From positions 62,001 to 126,000 of the forward strand of contig NZ_LHVK01000003.1 of NCBI RefSeq assembly GCF_001269905.1: a stretch of DNA of 64,000 bases, read 5' to 3'. The DNA is from Pseudomonas corrugata (lineage in GTDB: Bacteria > Pseudomonadota > Gammaproteobacteria > Pseudomonadales > Pseudomonadaceae). The notes beneath the pieces were generated by a model that was given only the letters and a program-made list of their open reading frames with translations, ran no database searches and was not told where the DNA came from. Shown here in pieces: positions 8,309 through 17,426 of the stretch (position 1 is the first letter of the stretch; each line of letters begins with the position of its first letter). The translations under genes were made by a program, and so were the position numbers.

Positions 8309-8481
8309 ACCCTGTGGTAGCGAGCCCTGTGGGAGCAAACTCTGTAGGAGCCGAACCCTGTGGGAGCCGAGCTTGCTCGCGATGAACGATGACGCGGTTT
8401 GCAGTTGAACCGTGTCGACTCCATCGCGAGCAAGCTCGGCTCCCACAGGGCGGGCTCCTACAGGGTTCGGCTCCCACAGGG
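8309..8481. repeat. Compound nested REP palindrome
   Basis: The unit CCCTGTGGGAGC or CTGTAGGAGC recurs several times on the left arm (8310-8369) and in complement on the right arm (about 8442-8480), outside a normal REPIN core (GAGCCGAGCTTGCTCGCGATG and its inverse). About 170 bp can fold into one long branched hairpin between cbcV and betI. Confidence 0.8.
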
Positions 8482-8533
8482 TTTTGCATTCCTGAAAAGC
8501 AAATCTCTGGACCTTGACCTACGCCAGATTTTT

Positions 8534-8557
8534 TATTGATTGAACGTTCAATTAAAA
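8534..8557. promoter_or_regulatory. BetI operator palindrome upstream of betI
   Basis: ATTGAACGTTCAAT (8539-8552) is a perfect 14-bp palindrome inside a longer imperfect one rich in A and T. It resembles described BetI operators in gamma-proteobacteria and sits 69 bp before betI, the expected place for choline-relieved autorepression of betIBA. Confidence 0.75.
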
Positions 8558-8625
8558 CAAAATAGACTGCTCATCAGCACCACCGGACAACACTCTGTCC
8601 GTCGGATGATCGAGGAGAGAGCCCC

Positions 8626-9246
8626 ATGCCCAAGGTCGGTATGCAACCCATCCGCCGCCAGCAATTGATCGATGCCACGTTGCAGGCCGTCGATCAGGTC
8701 GGCATGGGGGATGCCAGCATTGCGCTGATTGCCCGTTTGGCCGGTGTCTCGAACGGCATCATCAGCCACTACTTCCAGGACAAGAATGGCCTGATCGCGG
8801 CCACGGCCCAGTACCTGATGACTGTCCTGAGCGAGAACATCACCGCACGCCGCCAGGCGCTTGAGGATTCAAGCCCACGGGCTCATCTGAAGGTGATCAT
8901 CGAAGGCAACTTCGACGCCAGTCAGGTCAACGGCCCGGCAAGAAAAACCTGGCTGGCCTTCTGGGCCACCAGCATGCATCACCCGTCATTGCACAGGTTG
9001 CAGCGGATCAACGATCACCGTCTGTATTCCAACCTGTGTTGCCAGTTCCGCCGCGTGCTGCCTGTCGATGAGGCGCGTAGCGCGGCGCGGGGCCTGGCCG
9101 CGCTGATTGACGGCTTGTGGCTGCGCGGGGCGCTGTCGGGAGACGCGTTCGACACCGCCCAGGCACACCGGATCGCTTACGAATACATGGATTTCCAACT
9201 GGGCAAGGCAGGGGCGCCAGAGCACACAGAACCGCTCGACTCCTGA
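8626..9246 (+). CDS. betI: BetI, TetR-family choline-responsive repressor
   Basis: The 206-aa product has a TetR helix-turn-helix ([32 protein letters not shown], about residues 27-57) and a BetI-type C-terminal ligand domain ([32 protein letters not shown]). BetI represses bet genes until choline is present. The start [15 protein letters not shown] is the family's usual N-terminus, and the ATG at 8626 follows AGGAGAG. betB begins 78 bp downstream, so betIBA is probably one operon. The palindrome at 8534-8557 is the likely autoregulatory site. Confidence 0.95.
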   Translation: MPKVGMQPIRRQQLIDATLQAVDQVGMGDASIALIARLAGVSNGIISHYFQDKNGLIAATAQYLMTVLSENITARRQALEDSSPRAHLKVIIEGNFDASQVNGPARKTWLAFWATSMHHPSLHRLQRINDHRLYSNLCCQFRRVLPVDEARSAARGLAALIDGLWLRGALSGDAFDTAQAHRIAYEYMDFQLGKAGAPEHTEPLDS

Positions 9247-9324
9247 ACCGCCGCCGAACCGCGTAGTCAGCTTTAGAAGACGCGCACGGGGGCAGCCAAC
9301 CACTTATGCACTTGCGAGGACTTT

Positions 9325-10797
9325 ATGGCCCGTTTCGAACTGCAAAAACTCTACATCGATGGCGCGTACAGCGATGCCAGTGGCGACGCCACTTTCGAAG
9401 CCATCAACCCTGCCAACGGTGAAGTACTTGCCCAAGTGCAGCGTGCGACGAAGGAAGACGTCGAACGCGCCGTGCTCAGCGCCGAAAAGGGCCAGAAAGT
9501 CTGGGCCGCCATGACCGCCATGCAGCGCTCGCGGATCTTGCGTCGCGCTGTGGACATCCTGCGCGAGCGCAACGATGAGTTGGCCGCTCTGGAAACCCTG
9601 GACACCGGCAAGGCCTACTCCGAAACCCGCTACGTCGACATCGTGACCGGCGCCGACGTGCTGGAATACTATGCCGGCCTGGTGCCCGCCATCGAAGGCG
9701 AGCAGATCCCGTTGCGCGATACCTCGTTCGTCTACACCCGTCGCGAGCCCCTGGGCATCGTCGCCGGGATCGGTGCGTGGAACTACCCGATCCAGATCGC
9801 GCTATGGAAGTCCGCACCGGCCCTGGCGGCCGGCAATGCGATGATCTTCAAGCCCAGCGAAGTCACCTCGCTGACGACCCTGAAGCTGGCCGAGATCTAC
9901 ACCGAAGCAGGCGTTCCACCTGGGGTCTTCAACGTCTTGACCGGCAGCGGCCGTGAAGTCGGCACCTGGCTGACCGAGCACCCGCGCATCGAGAAGGTCT
10001 CGTTCACCGGCGGCACCGACACCGGCAAGAAAGTCATGGCCAGCGCTTCGAGTTCCTCGCTCAAGGACGTAACCATGGAACTGGGCGGCAAGTCGCCTCT
10101 GATCATCTGCGACGACGCCGACCTGGATAGAGCCGCCGACACCGCGATGATGGCCAACTTCTACAGCTCCGGCCAGGTCTGCACCAACGGCACCCGCGTG
10201 TTCGTGCCAAGCCATCTCAAGGCTGCGTTCGAAGCCAAGATCGCCGAGCGTGTGGCGCGCATCCGCATCGGCAACCCAGAGGACGAAAACACCAACTTCG
10301 GCCCGCTGGTGAGCTTCGCCCACATGGAAAGCGTGCTGGGCTACATCGAGAAGGGCAAGGCTGAAGGCGCCCGTCTACTGTGTGGCGGCAAGCGCCTGAC
10401 CGACGGCGAGTTTGCCAAGGGTGCGTTCGTCGCTCCGACCGTATTCACCGATTGCACCGACGAGATGACCATCGTGCGGGAAGAAATCTTCGGCCCGGTA
10501 ATGGCGATCCTCAGCTACGAAACCGAGGAAGAAGTGATCCGCCGAGCCAACGACACCGAATTCGGCCTGGCCGCCGGCGTCGTGACCCGCGACCTCAACC
10601 GCGCCCACCGCGTGATTCATCAACTGGAAGCGGGTATCTGCTGGATCAACGCCTGGGGCGAATCCGACGCGAAGATGCCGGTCGGTGGCTACAAACAATC
10701 GGGTGTAGGCCGGGAGAACGGGATCAGCTCGCTGAATAACTTCACGCGCATCAAATCGGTACAGGTCGAGTTGGGCGATTACGCATCGGTGTTCTAA
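9325..10797 (+). CDS. betB: Betaine-aldehyde dehydrogenase
   Basis: This 490-aa cytosolic NAD(P)+-dependent enzyme oxidises betaine aldehyde to glycine betaine. The aldehyde-dehydrogenase fold is complete: [23 protein letters not shown] around the catalytic Asn, the Rossmann segment [13 protein letters not shown], the catalytic Glu in MELGGKSPL and the nucleophile Cys in [14 protein letters not shown]. The length equals that of characterised BetB enzymes. GAGGA precedes the ATG at 9325. It is the middle gene of betIBA; a REPIN separates it from betA, which may make expression of the two genes differ. Confidence 0.96.
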   Translation: MARFELQKLYIDGAYSDASGDATFEAINPANGEVLAQVQRATKEDVERAVLSAEKGQKVWAAMTAMQRSRILRRAVDILRERNDELAALETLDTGKAYSETRYVDIVTGADVLEYYAGLVPAIEGEQIPLRDTSFVYTRREPLGIVAGIGAWNYPIQIALWKSAPALAAGNAMIFKPSEVTSLTTLKLAEIYTEAGVPPGVFNVLTGSGREVGTWLTEHPRIEKVSFTGGTDTGKKVMASASSSSLKDVTMELGGKSPLIICDDADLDRAADTAMMANFYSSGQVCTNGTRVFVPSHLKAAFEAKIAERVARIRIGNPEDENTNFGPLVSFAHMESVLGYIEKGKAEGARLLCGGKRLTDGEFAKGAFVAPTVFTDCTDEMTIVREEIFGPVMAILSYETEEEVIRRANDTEFGLAAGVVTRDLNRAHRVIHQLEAGICWINAWGESDAKMPVGGYKQSGVGRENGISSLNNFTRIKSVQVELGDYASVF

Positions 10798-10828
10798 AGC
10801 CCGGCTTCTGCGGTGCCTGCGAGGCCGT

Positions 10829-10922
10829 CATCGCGGGCAAGCCATGCTCCCACAAGGAATCTGCTGTAACACAACTGCTGTGTCTATCAGAAACCTGTGG
10901 GATCAAAGCTTGCTCGCGATGG
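10829..10922. repeat. REPIN between betB and betA
   Basis: The left arm has the GCGGGCAAGCCATGCTCCCAC form and the right arm the GGGATCAAAGCTTGCTCGCGATGG form, so the two arms come from different REP subtypes. It lies inside the betIBA operon. Confidence 0.8.
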
Positions 10923-10977
10923 AGTGAAAGACACTCACCGGCCACGACCTGAACCCAATTAAAAGAGGGTACATTTC

Positions 10978-12681
10978 ATGTCCCAAGAATTCGATTACAT
11001 CATCATCGGTGCCGGCTCCGCCGGTAACACCCTGGCCACCCGCCTGACCGAAGACGAGGGCGTCACCGTCCTGCTGCTCGAAGCCGGTGGCCCGGACTAT
11101 CGCCTCGACTTCCGCACGCAGATGCCCGCCGCCCTGGCGTTCCCGTTGCAAGGTCGTCGCTACAACTGGGCCTACGAAACCGATCCCGAGCCACACATGA
11201 ACGGCCGGCGCATGGAGTGCGGTCGCGGCAAGGGCCTGGGCGGCTCTTCGCTGATCAACGGCATGTGCTACATCCGTGGCAACGCCCTGGACTACGACAA
11301 CTGGGCAAAACTGCCCGGTCTCGAGGATTGGACGTACCTGGACTGCCTGCCCTATTTCAGGAAAGCTGAAACCAGGGACATCGGCCCGAACGACTATCAC
11401 GGCGGCGACGGCCCGGTCAGTGTGACCACACCCAAGCCCGGCAACAACCCGCTGTTCCATGCCATGGTCGAGGCCGGCGTTCAGGCCGGTTACCCGCGTA
11501 CGGAAGACCTCAACGGCTACCAGCAGGAAGGTTTCGGCCCTATGGACCGCACCGTCACCCCGAATGGCCGGCGCGCCAGCACCGCGCGCGGGTATCTGGA
11601 CGTGGCCAAGAAGCGTTCGACCCTGACCATCGTCACCCATGCCCTGACCGACAAGATCCTGTTCGAAGGCAAGCGTGCCGTGGGCGTGCGTTATCTGGTG
11701 GGCGCCGCTGAAGAGCGCGTCGAAGCCCGGGCACGCAAGGAAGTGCTGTTGTGCTCAGGCGCCATCGCCTCGCCGCAGATCCTGCAACGCTCCGGCGTCG
11801 GCCCGGCCAAACTGCTGGAAAGCCTCGACATCCCGGTGGTGCACGACCTGCCGGGTGTCGGCGAAAACCTCCAGGACCACCTGGAGCTCTATCTGCAATA
11901 CGCCTGCACCCAACCGGTCTCGTTGTACCCGTCGCTGCTCTGGTACAACCAGCCGGCCATCGGTGCCGAATGGCTGTTCAACGGTACCGGCATCGGTGCC
12001 AGCAACCAGTTCGAGGCTGGTGGTTTCATCCGCAGCCGTCCGGAATTCGAATGGCCGAACATCCAGTATCACTTCCTGCCGGTGGCGATTAACTACAACG
12101 GCAGCAACGGTGTGAAGGAGCACGGTTTCCAGGCGCACATGGGTTCCATGCGCTCGCCAAGCCGGGGCCGGATCCAGGCGAAGTCCAAGGATCCCCGCCA
12201 GCACCCGAGCATTCTGTTCAACTACATGGCCACCGAGCAGGATTGGCAGGAATTTCGCGACGGCATCCGCCTGACCCGTGAGATCATGCAACAGCCGGCG
12301 CTCGATCCGTTCCGTGGGCGAGAGATCAGCCCGGGCATTGAGGTGCAGACCGACGAACAACTGGACCAGTTCATCCGCGAACACGCCGAAACCGCCTTCC
12401 ACCCGTCCTGCTCGTGCAAGATGGGTACCGACGACATGGCGGTGGTGGACGGCGAAGGCCGCGTGCATGGCATGCAAGGCCTGCGGGTGGTGGATGCCTC
12501 GATCATGCCGATCATCACCACCGGCAACCTGAACGCGCCGACGATCATGATGGCCGAGAAAATCGCCGACAGGATCCGCGGCCGCAAGCCACTGCCACGC
12601 AGCACCGCGCCGTACTATGTGGCCGGCGATGCGCCGGTCAAGGGAAAGCCGTTGCGCGAGGTGGCGCCAGCCGTGCAGTAA
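10978..12681 (+). CDS. betA: Choline dehydrogenase
   Basis: This 567-aa membrane-associated flavoenzyme of the GMC family oxidises choline to betaine aldehyde and passes electrons to the respiratory chain. The N-terminal FAD motif is [16 protein letters not shown]; the GMC signatures [20 protein letters not shown] and [15 protein letters not shown] are intact. The catalytic His lies in [10 protein letters not shown], and the C-terminal [17 protein letters not shown] is typical. Length matches BetA. The ATG at 10978 follows AAAAGAGGG. It is the last gene of betIBA and is followed by a REPIN. Confidence 0.96.
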   Translation: MSQEFDYIIIGAGSAGNTLATRLTEDEGVTVLLLEAGGPDYRLDFRTQMPAALAFPLQGRRYNWAYETDPEPHMNGRRMECGRGKGLGGSSLINGMCYIRGNALDYDNWAKLPGLEDWTYLDCLPYFRKAETRDIGPNDYHGGDGPVSVTTPKPGNNPLFHAMVEAGVQAGYPRTEDLNGYQQEGFGPMDRTVTPNGRRASTARGYLDVAKKRSTLTIVTHALTDKILFEGKRAVGVRYLVGAAEERVEARARKEVLLCSGAIASPQILQRSGVGPAKLLESLDIPVVHDLPGVGENLQDHLELYLQYACTQPVSLYPSLLWYNQPAIGAEWLFNGTGIGASNQFEAGGFIRSRPEFEWPNIQYHFLPVAINYNGSNGVKEHGFQAHMGSMRSPSRGRIQAKSKDPRQHPSILFNYMATEQDWQEFRDGIRLTREIMQQPALDPFRGREISPGIEVQTDEQLDQFIREHAETAFHPSCSCKMGTDDMAVVDGEGRVHGMQGLRVVDASIMPIITTGNLNAPTIMMAEKIADRIRGRKPLPRSTAPYYVAGDAPVKGKPLREVAPAVQ

Positions 12682-12694
12682 CACCGCAGCGCGG

Positions 12695-12790
12695 CTATCG
12701 CGAGCAGGCTCGCTCCCACACTGGATTTCGGCGGACACAAGTTTCGTGCCCGACACAGATCCCATGTGGGAGCGAGCCTGCTCGCGATGG
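12695..12790. repeat. REPIN, GAGCAGGCTCGC family
   Basis: Inverted CTATCGCGAGCAGGCTCGC arms flank a loop of about 50 bp directly after betA. Confidence 0.88.
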
Positions 12791-12890
12791 CGCCCGACCA
12801 GACACTGAAGCATTCCCGCTCTATCCATCCTCAAGCCTTGATCCCGCCCCGCCCCAAGCCTAATCTAGCCTCACGCAAACGTTTCACCCT

Positions 12891-12900
12891 CCCCCCCCCC
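12891..12900 (+). repeat. C10 homopolymer tract upstream of the TldD-like gene
   Basis: Ten consecutive C residues lie 35 bp before the ATG at 12936, just ahead of the ribosome-binding region. Such runs can slip in replication and may vary in length. Confidence 0.7.
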
Positions 12901-12935
12901 GCAGCACCGATGCACCCTACCAAGGAGGTTCCCCG

Positions 12936-14378
12936 ATGTTCGACTTCCACCCCCAGCTCAAGCAGCGTTTTGCTGCCTTGCGCACGGGCGCTGAATTCTT
13001 TTCCCTGCGTTACGTGCGCGAATCCGGCCAACATCTGTCGGTGCGCAAGAACATCGCCGAACCGCCCAGCCTGAGCCGTGACGAAGGAGCAATGCTCACC
13101 GTGCGAGTCAACGGTGTCGAAGCCTACGCCGCCACCAACGACCTGTCCCAGGCTGGTCTGCAAGCAGCTCTCGAACACGCCGAGCAACAGGCTCGCCAGC
13201 TCAAGCCCCACGCCCTGCTCGACTTGCGCGAGCAGGCGGTTGCCTGCGACCGCGCCGATTACTTCTCGCCGCACTTCGACCAGGCATTCCCCGCCCTGAG
13301 CGATTGCTACCAATTACTCGGTGACGAATCGGCGGCGGTACCCCGGGACGAGCGCCTGGTGAACTGGCAGGTCAGCATCGGCCTGACCCAGGTCGAGCAG
13401 ATCTACCTCAACAGTGCCGGTGCCGAATTACGCCAGGCCCAACGCTTCATCTACCCGTCACTGGACGTCACCGCCTTCGACGGTAATGACAGCCAGACTC
13501 GCACCCTGGGCCGCGAAAACTTTGGCCAGCAAGGTGGCTTCGATGTGATCAACCGTTGCGGCCTCATCGGGGCCGGGCCGAAAATCGCCGATCAGGCCCT
13601 GCAGTTGCTGATGGCGCCGAACACCCCGCAAGGCCCGCGAGACCTGCTGTTGATGCCCGACCAGATGATGCTGCAGATTCACGAGTCCATCGGCCACCCG
13701 TTGGAACTGGACCGTATCCTGGGGGACGAGCGCAACTACGCCGGCACCAGTTTCGTCAAGACCAGTGACTTCGGCCACTTGCAATACGGCTCCCGCCTGC
13801 TGAACGTGACGTTCGACCCGGACATCCCCGAGGAACTGGCCAGCTACAGCCATGACGACGACGGCAGCGCCGCCAGCAAACAGTTCCTCATTCGCGAAGG
13901 CTTGCTGCTGCGCCCATTGGGCGGTGCGCTGTCACAGTTTCGCGCAGGCCTGGACGGCGTCGCCAACAGCCGCGCCTGCGGCTGGAACCGGCCGCCCATC
14001 GACCGCATGGCGAACCTGAACATCGAGGCGGGCGATCAATCCCTGGAACAGTTGATACAGGGCATCGAACACGGCGTGCTGATGCGCACCAACCGCTCCT
14101 GGTCCATCGACGATGCGCGCAACAAATTCCAGTTCGGCTGCGAATGGGGCCAGTTGATCGAGAACGGCGAGCTCAAGGGCGTGGTGAAGAATCCCAACTA
14201 CCGGGGCATCTCCGCGCAATTCTGGAAGAGTCTGCGAGCCGTGGGCGATGCCAGTACCTCCCAGGTGCTGGGCACGCCGAACTGCGGCAAAGGCGAACCG
14301 AACCAGGTCATCCGCGTTGGCCATGCGTCGCCAGCTTGTGTGTTCAGCAACGTAGATGTGTTTGGGGGAGACGCTTGA
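12936..14378 (+). CDS. TldD/PmbA-family metalloprotease, TldD-like subunit
   Basis: The 480-aa protein carries the zinc-binding HExxxH motif in QIHESIGHPLELDRILGDE, which is the catalytic signature of TldD, the active subunit of the TldD/TldE heterodimer. The C-terminal part (RGISAQFWKSLRAVGD...GTPNCGKGEPNQ) is also family-like. It ends in TGATG, so its stop overlaps the start of the PmbA-like partner by one base; the two must be co-translated. AAGGAGG precedes ATG 12936. This is probably a paralogue of the housekeeping tldD-pmbA genes, because a tandem pair with this overlap differs from the dispersed arrangement known in E. coli. Its substrate is unknown. Known TldD/E roles are unfolded-peptide cleavage, as in microcin B17 or CcdA processing. 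Confidence 0.85.
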   Translation: MFDFHPQLKQRFAALRTGAEFFSLRYVRESGQHLSVRKNIAEPPSLSRDEGAMLTVRVNGVEAYAATNDLSQAGLQAALEHAEQQARQLKPHALLDLREQAVACDRADYFSPHFDQAFPALSDCYQLLGDESAAVPRDERLVNWQVSIGLTQVEQIYLNSAGAELRQAQRFIYPSLDVTAFDGNDSQTRTLGRENFGQQGGFDVINRCGLIGAGPKIADQALQLLMAPNTPQGPRDLLLMPDQMMLQIHESIGHPLELDRILGDERNYAGTSFVKTSDFGHLQYGSRLLNVTFDPDIPEELASYSHDDDGSAASKQFLIREGLLLRPLGGALSQFRAGLDGVANSRACGWNRPPIDRMANLNIEAGDQSLEQLIQGIEHGVLMRTNRSWSIDDARNKFQFGCEWGQLIENGELKGVVKNPNYRGISAQFWKSLRAVGDASTSQVLGTPNCGKGEPNQVIRVGHASPACVFSNVDVFGGDA

Positions 14379-15715
14379 TGAGTACCGTCAACAATCAGGC
14401 TGGGGCATTCAAGACGCTGGCCGACTGGCTACGCGCCGCGCTGCATGAGTCCGAACAATTCACCCTGGGCTACGCCGCGGAGTCCTCGGCCTTCGTGCGC
14501 TTCAACCATGGCAAGGTGCGCCAGGCCGGACAGGTGCAACAGGCCAATGTGAGTTTCAAATTGATCGACGACGGGCGCCACGCCGACCTGCAGATCACCT
14601 TGTCCGGCGAGATCGAGACAGACCTGCAGCGCTTGGGTGAAGGCCTGCAACAACTGCGCGATACCCTGCCGCTACTGCCCCGGGATCCTTATCTGCTGCT
14701 CAACCACAATCACTGGCAGAACAATAATGAGCAACACCATCCGCTGCCGGCGACCGAACAGGCCGTGGCCGAAATAGCCCGGGCTGCTGAAGGCCTGGAC
14801 CTGGTGGGGATCTACGCCGCCGGCTCCATCAGCCGCGGTTTCGCCAGTTCATCGGGGGCATTTGGCTGGCATCAGGCCAACAGCTTCAACTTTGACTTCA
14901 GCCTGTTCCACGAAAACGGCCAGGCGGTGAAAGCCAGTTACGCCGGCCATGAGTGGAGCAGCGAAGGATTTGCCAAGCGCTTTGCCCAGGCCCGCGAGCA
15001 ACTGGCGTTTCTCGGCCGGCCGCTGCGCACGCTCCCGCCCGGTGAGTATCGCGCCTACCTGGCACCGGCCGCGCTGGAAGAGATAATGGGCATGCTCAGT
15101 TGGGGCGGGTTCTCGGCCCGGGCAATTGCCAGCAAACAGAGCCCGTTGCAGAAGTTCTACGCCGACGAGACCACCTTCAGCTCCGTCGTAGGGCTGAGCG
15201 AGCAGGTGAGCGGCTCCTTGAGCCCGGCGTTTTCCGATGAGGGCTATCCGCGCGATGACCTGACGCTGATCGCCAAGGGCAAGGCCAACGCCCGGTTGGT
15301 CAATTCACGCAGCGCCGCCGAATACGGCCTCACCGCCAACGGTGCGAGCAGTTACGAATACCCCTCGGCGCTGGTCATGCAGGAAGGCCAGTTGGAGCAG
15401 AAAGACATTCTCGAGCGCCTCGGCACCGGCTTGTACATCAGCAACCTCTGGTACCTGAACTACTCGGACCAGCCAGCGGCACGCATGACCGGCATGACTC
15501 GCTTCGCCACGTTCTGGGTCGAGAACGGCCAGATCCAGGCACCGGTCAGCACCATGCGCTTCGACGACAGCGTCTATAGCCTGCTCGGCTCGCAACTCGA
15601 AGGCCTGACCCGGGAGCGGGAGCTTCTGCTCTCGGCCAGCACCTACAGCCAGCGGGCCACTGCCTCGATGCTGTTGCCGGGGGCGTTGGTCAAGCGGTTG
15701 ACGTTGACCCTGTAA
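14378..15715 (+). CDS. TldD/PmbA-family protein, non-catalytic TldE/PmbA-like subunit
   Basis: This 445-aa protein belongs to the same family but I see no HExxxH motif, as expected for the TldE/PmbA partner that encloses the active chamber. Recognisable family stretches are the Gly-rich GIYAAGSISRGFASSSG and the C-terminal RMTGMTRFATFWVENGQIQAPV. I start it at ATG 14378, inside TGATG, because upstream in-frame codons lie within the tldD-like gene. The overlap implies tight stoichiometric co-expression with its partner. A REPIN follows three bases after the stop. Confidence 0.83.
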   Translation: MSTVNNQAGAFKTLADWLRAALHESEQFTLGYAAESSAFVRFNHGKVRQAGQVQQANVSFKLIDDGRHADLQITLSGEIETDLQRLGEGLQQLRDTLPLLPRDPYLLLNHNHWQNNNEQHHPLPATEQAVAEIARAAEGLDLVGIYAAGSISRGFASSSGAFGWHQANSFNFDFSLFHENGQAVKASYAGHEWSSEGFAKRFAQAREQLAFLGRPLRTLPPGEYRAYLAPAALEEIMGMLSWGGFSARAIASKQSPLQKFYADETTFSSVVGLSEQVSGSLSPAFSDEGYPRDDLTLIAKGKANARLVNSRSAAEYGLTANGASSYEYPSALVMQEGQLEQKDILERLGTGLYISNLWYLNYSDQPAARMTGMTRFATFWVENGQIQAPVSTMRFDDSVYSLLGSQLEGLTRERELLLSASTYSQRATASMLLPGALVKRLTLTL

Positions 15716-15717
15716 AG

Positions 15718-15785
15718 CATCGCGGGCAAGCCTTGCTCCCACAAGGACAATGACATCCGGTGGGAGCAAGGCTTGCCCGCGATAA
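15718..15785. repeat. REPIN, GCGGGCAAGCCTTGCTCCCAC subtype
   Basis: Inverted CATCGCGGGCAAGCCTTGCTC arms with a loop of about 25 bp, between the protease pair and the MFS gene. Confidence 0.88.
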
Positions 15786-15823
15786 AGCCACCACGAACAC
15801 CCTGAGACACAGCAAGAGGCCCC

Positions 15824-17251
15824 ATGCCCAACCGTGCACCGCTCGACGCAACCACCGCCCGCTGGCTTCCGTGGGTCGTGGCGATCGCTTTTTTCATGCA
15901 GTCCCTCGACGGGACGATCCTTAATACCGCCCTGCCTGCCATGGCCAGCGACCTGGCAGAGAACCCACTGCGCATGCAGGGCGTGATCATCGCTTACATG
16001 CTCACCGTGGCGTTGCTGATCCCGGCCTCGGGCTGGATCGCCGACCGCTTTGGCACCAAAAAAATCTTCTTCGGTGCAATCCTGTTGTTCAGCTTCGGCT
16101 CGCTGCTGTGCGCCTTGTCCAGCTCGCTGACGATGCTGGTCGGCGCGCGGGTGGTCCAGGGCCTGGGCGGCGCGCTGATGCTACCGGTAGGCAGGCTGGT
16201 GGTGCTGCGGGCCTACCCTCGCTCGGAACTGGTGCGGATCATGGGCTTCATTACCATTCCCGGCCTGCTCGGTCCTCTGATCGGTCCAACCATGGGCGGC
16301 TGGATGGTGCAGTACCTCACATGGCACTGGATCTTCATCATCAACCTGCCGGTGGGGCTGATCGGCTGCTACGCGGTATGGAAATTCATCCCCGACCTGC
16401 GCGGCAGCGAGCGCACTCGCTTCGATGGCGTGGGCTTCCTGCTGTTCGGCGCAGCAATGGTATTGATCACCATCGCCATGGAGGGCCTTGGCGAGCTGCA
16501 CTTGCCGCACCTGCGGGTAATGTTGCTGCTGTTCGGCGGCATGGCCTGCCTGGCGGCTTATTGGCTAAGGGCCGGACACGTCGAGAATCCACTGTTCGCG
16601 CCGTCGCTGTTCAAGACCCGGACCTTCGCGGTGGGCATCCTTGGCAACCTGTTTGCCCGCCTGGGCAGCGGCGCCCTGCCCTTCCTGGTGCCGTTGCTGC
16701 TGCAAGTGGCCCTGGGGTATTCGCCGTCCCAGGCAGGGATGAGCATGCTCCCTCTGGCTGCGGCGGCCATGGTCGCCAAATCCGTCGCCCGGCCATTGAT
16801 CGAGCGCCTGGGCTATCGCATCGTCCTGACCGGAAACACCCTGGCCCTGGGCGTGATGCTGGCGAGCGTGGGATTGGTCAGCGAACAGACCCCATACTGG
16901 CTGTTGTTGGTACAACTGGCGGTGCTGGGGGCGATCAACTCGCTGCAATTCACGGCGATGAACACGGTGACCCTGATCGACCTGGACGATGCCAGCGCCA
17001 GCAGCGGCAACAGCCTGCTGTCCGTGGTGGCGCAACTGTCCCTGAGCCTCGGCGTCGCCTGTGCCGGCGCCCTGCTCGGCGGTTTCACGGCCCAGGTGGG
17101 TAACGATGGAGTCGACACGGTGCTGGGTGCGTTCCAGCTGACATTCGTGACGGTGGGGGTCATGGCGATGCTGGCGGCGACGATTTTCTCCCAGTTGTCG
17201 AAGCAGGACGGGCGGCGGCAGAAACGTCACGATGAGCATATCGAGCATTAA
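15824..17251 (+). CDS. MFS multidrug transporter, DHA2 (MdtD/EmrB-like) family
   Basis: The 475-aa inner-membrane protein has about 14 hydrophobic segments. The DHA2 motif is visible in the first helix as SLDGTILNTALPAMA, motif A as GWIADRFGTKKIFF, and motif C-like glycine-rich LLGPLIGPTMGGWMV in helix 5, which is specific for antiporters. It most resembles the MdtD group of proton-driven drug exporters. It stands alone; no membrane-fusion or regulator gene adjoins it. RBS CAAGAGG precedes ATG 15824. The substrate cannot be read from sequence. Confidence 0.85.
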   Translation: MPNRAPLDATTARWLPWVVAIAFFMQSLDGTILNTALPAMASDLAENPLRMQGVIIAYMLTVALLIPASGWIADRFGTKKIFFGAILLFSFGSLLCALSSSLTMLVGARVVQGLGGALMLPVGRLVVLRAYPRSELVRIMGFITIPGLLGPLIGPTMGGWMVQYLTWHWIFIINLPVGLIGCYAVWKFIPDLRGSERTRFDGVGFLLFGAAMVLITIAMEGLGELHLPHLRVMLLLFGGMACLAAYWLRAGHVENPLFAPSLFKTRTFAVGILGNLFARLGSGALPFLVPLLLQVALGYSPSQAGMSMLPLAAAAMVAKSVARPLIERLGYRIVLTGNTLALGVMLASVGLVSEQTPYWLLLVQLAVLGAINSLQFTAMNTVTLIDLDDASASSGNSLLSVVAQLSLSLGVACAGALLGGFTAQVGNDGVDTVLGAFQLTFVTVGVMAMLAATIFSQLSKQDGRRQKRHDEHIEH

Positions 17252-17282
17252 CCCAAGCTTGAGTGGCTTCGGTAAGCTTTTG

Positions 17283-17308
17283 TAGCGAGGGGATAAATCC
17301 CCTCGCCA
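17283..17308. repeat. Minimal palindrome of the GCGAGGGGATAAATCCCC REP family
   Basis: TAGCGAGGGGAT and its complement meet directly, giving a hairpin with almost no loop after the MFS gene. Confidence 0.7.
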
Positions 17309-17426
17309 GAGGTTAATCACCCAGCCTTCCAGGAGCCCCATGGCTCGCACAGCTCGTCCAGAACTTTCGAAGAAAGTGGCACGAGGCTGCTACACTGCGC
17401 GACATTTTGTTTTGCAGGCCTGTCCC

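Noticed and set aside
6797..8446. 549-codon open frame antisense to cbcW and cbcV
   Set aside because: The plus-strand transporter genes have all catalytic motifs; this frame ends in a REP and is not protein-like.
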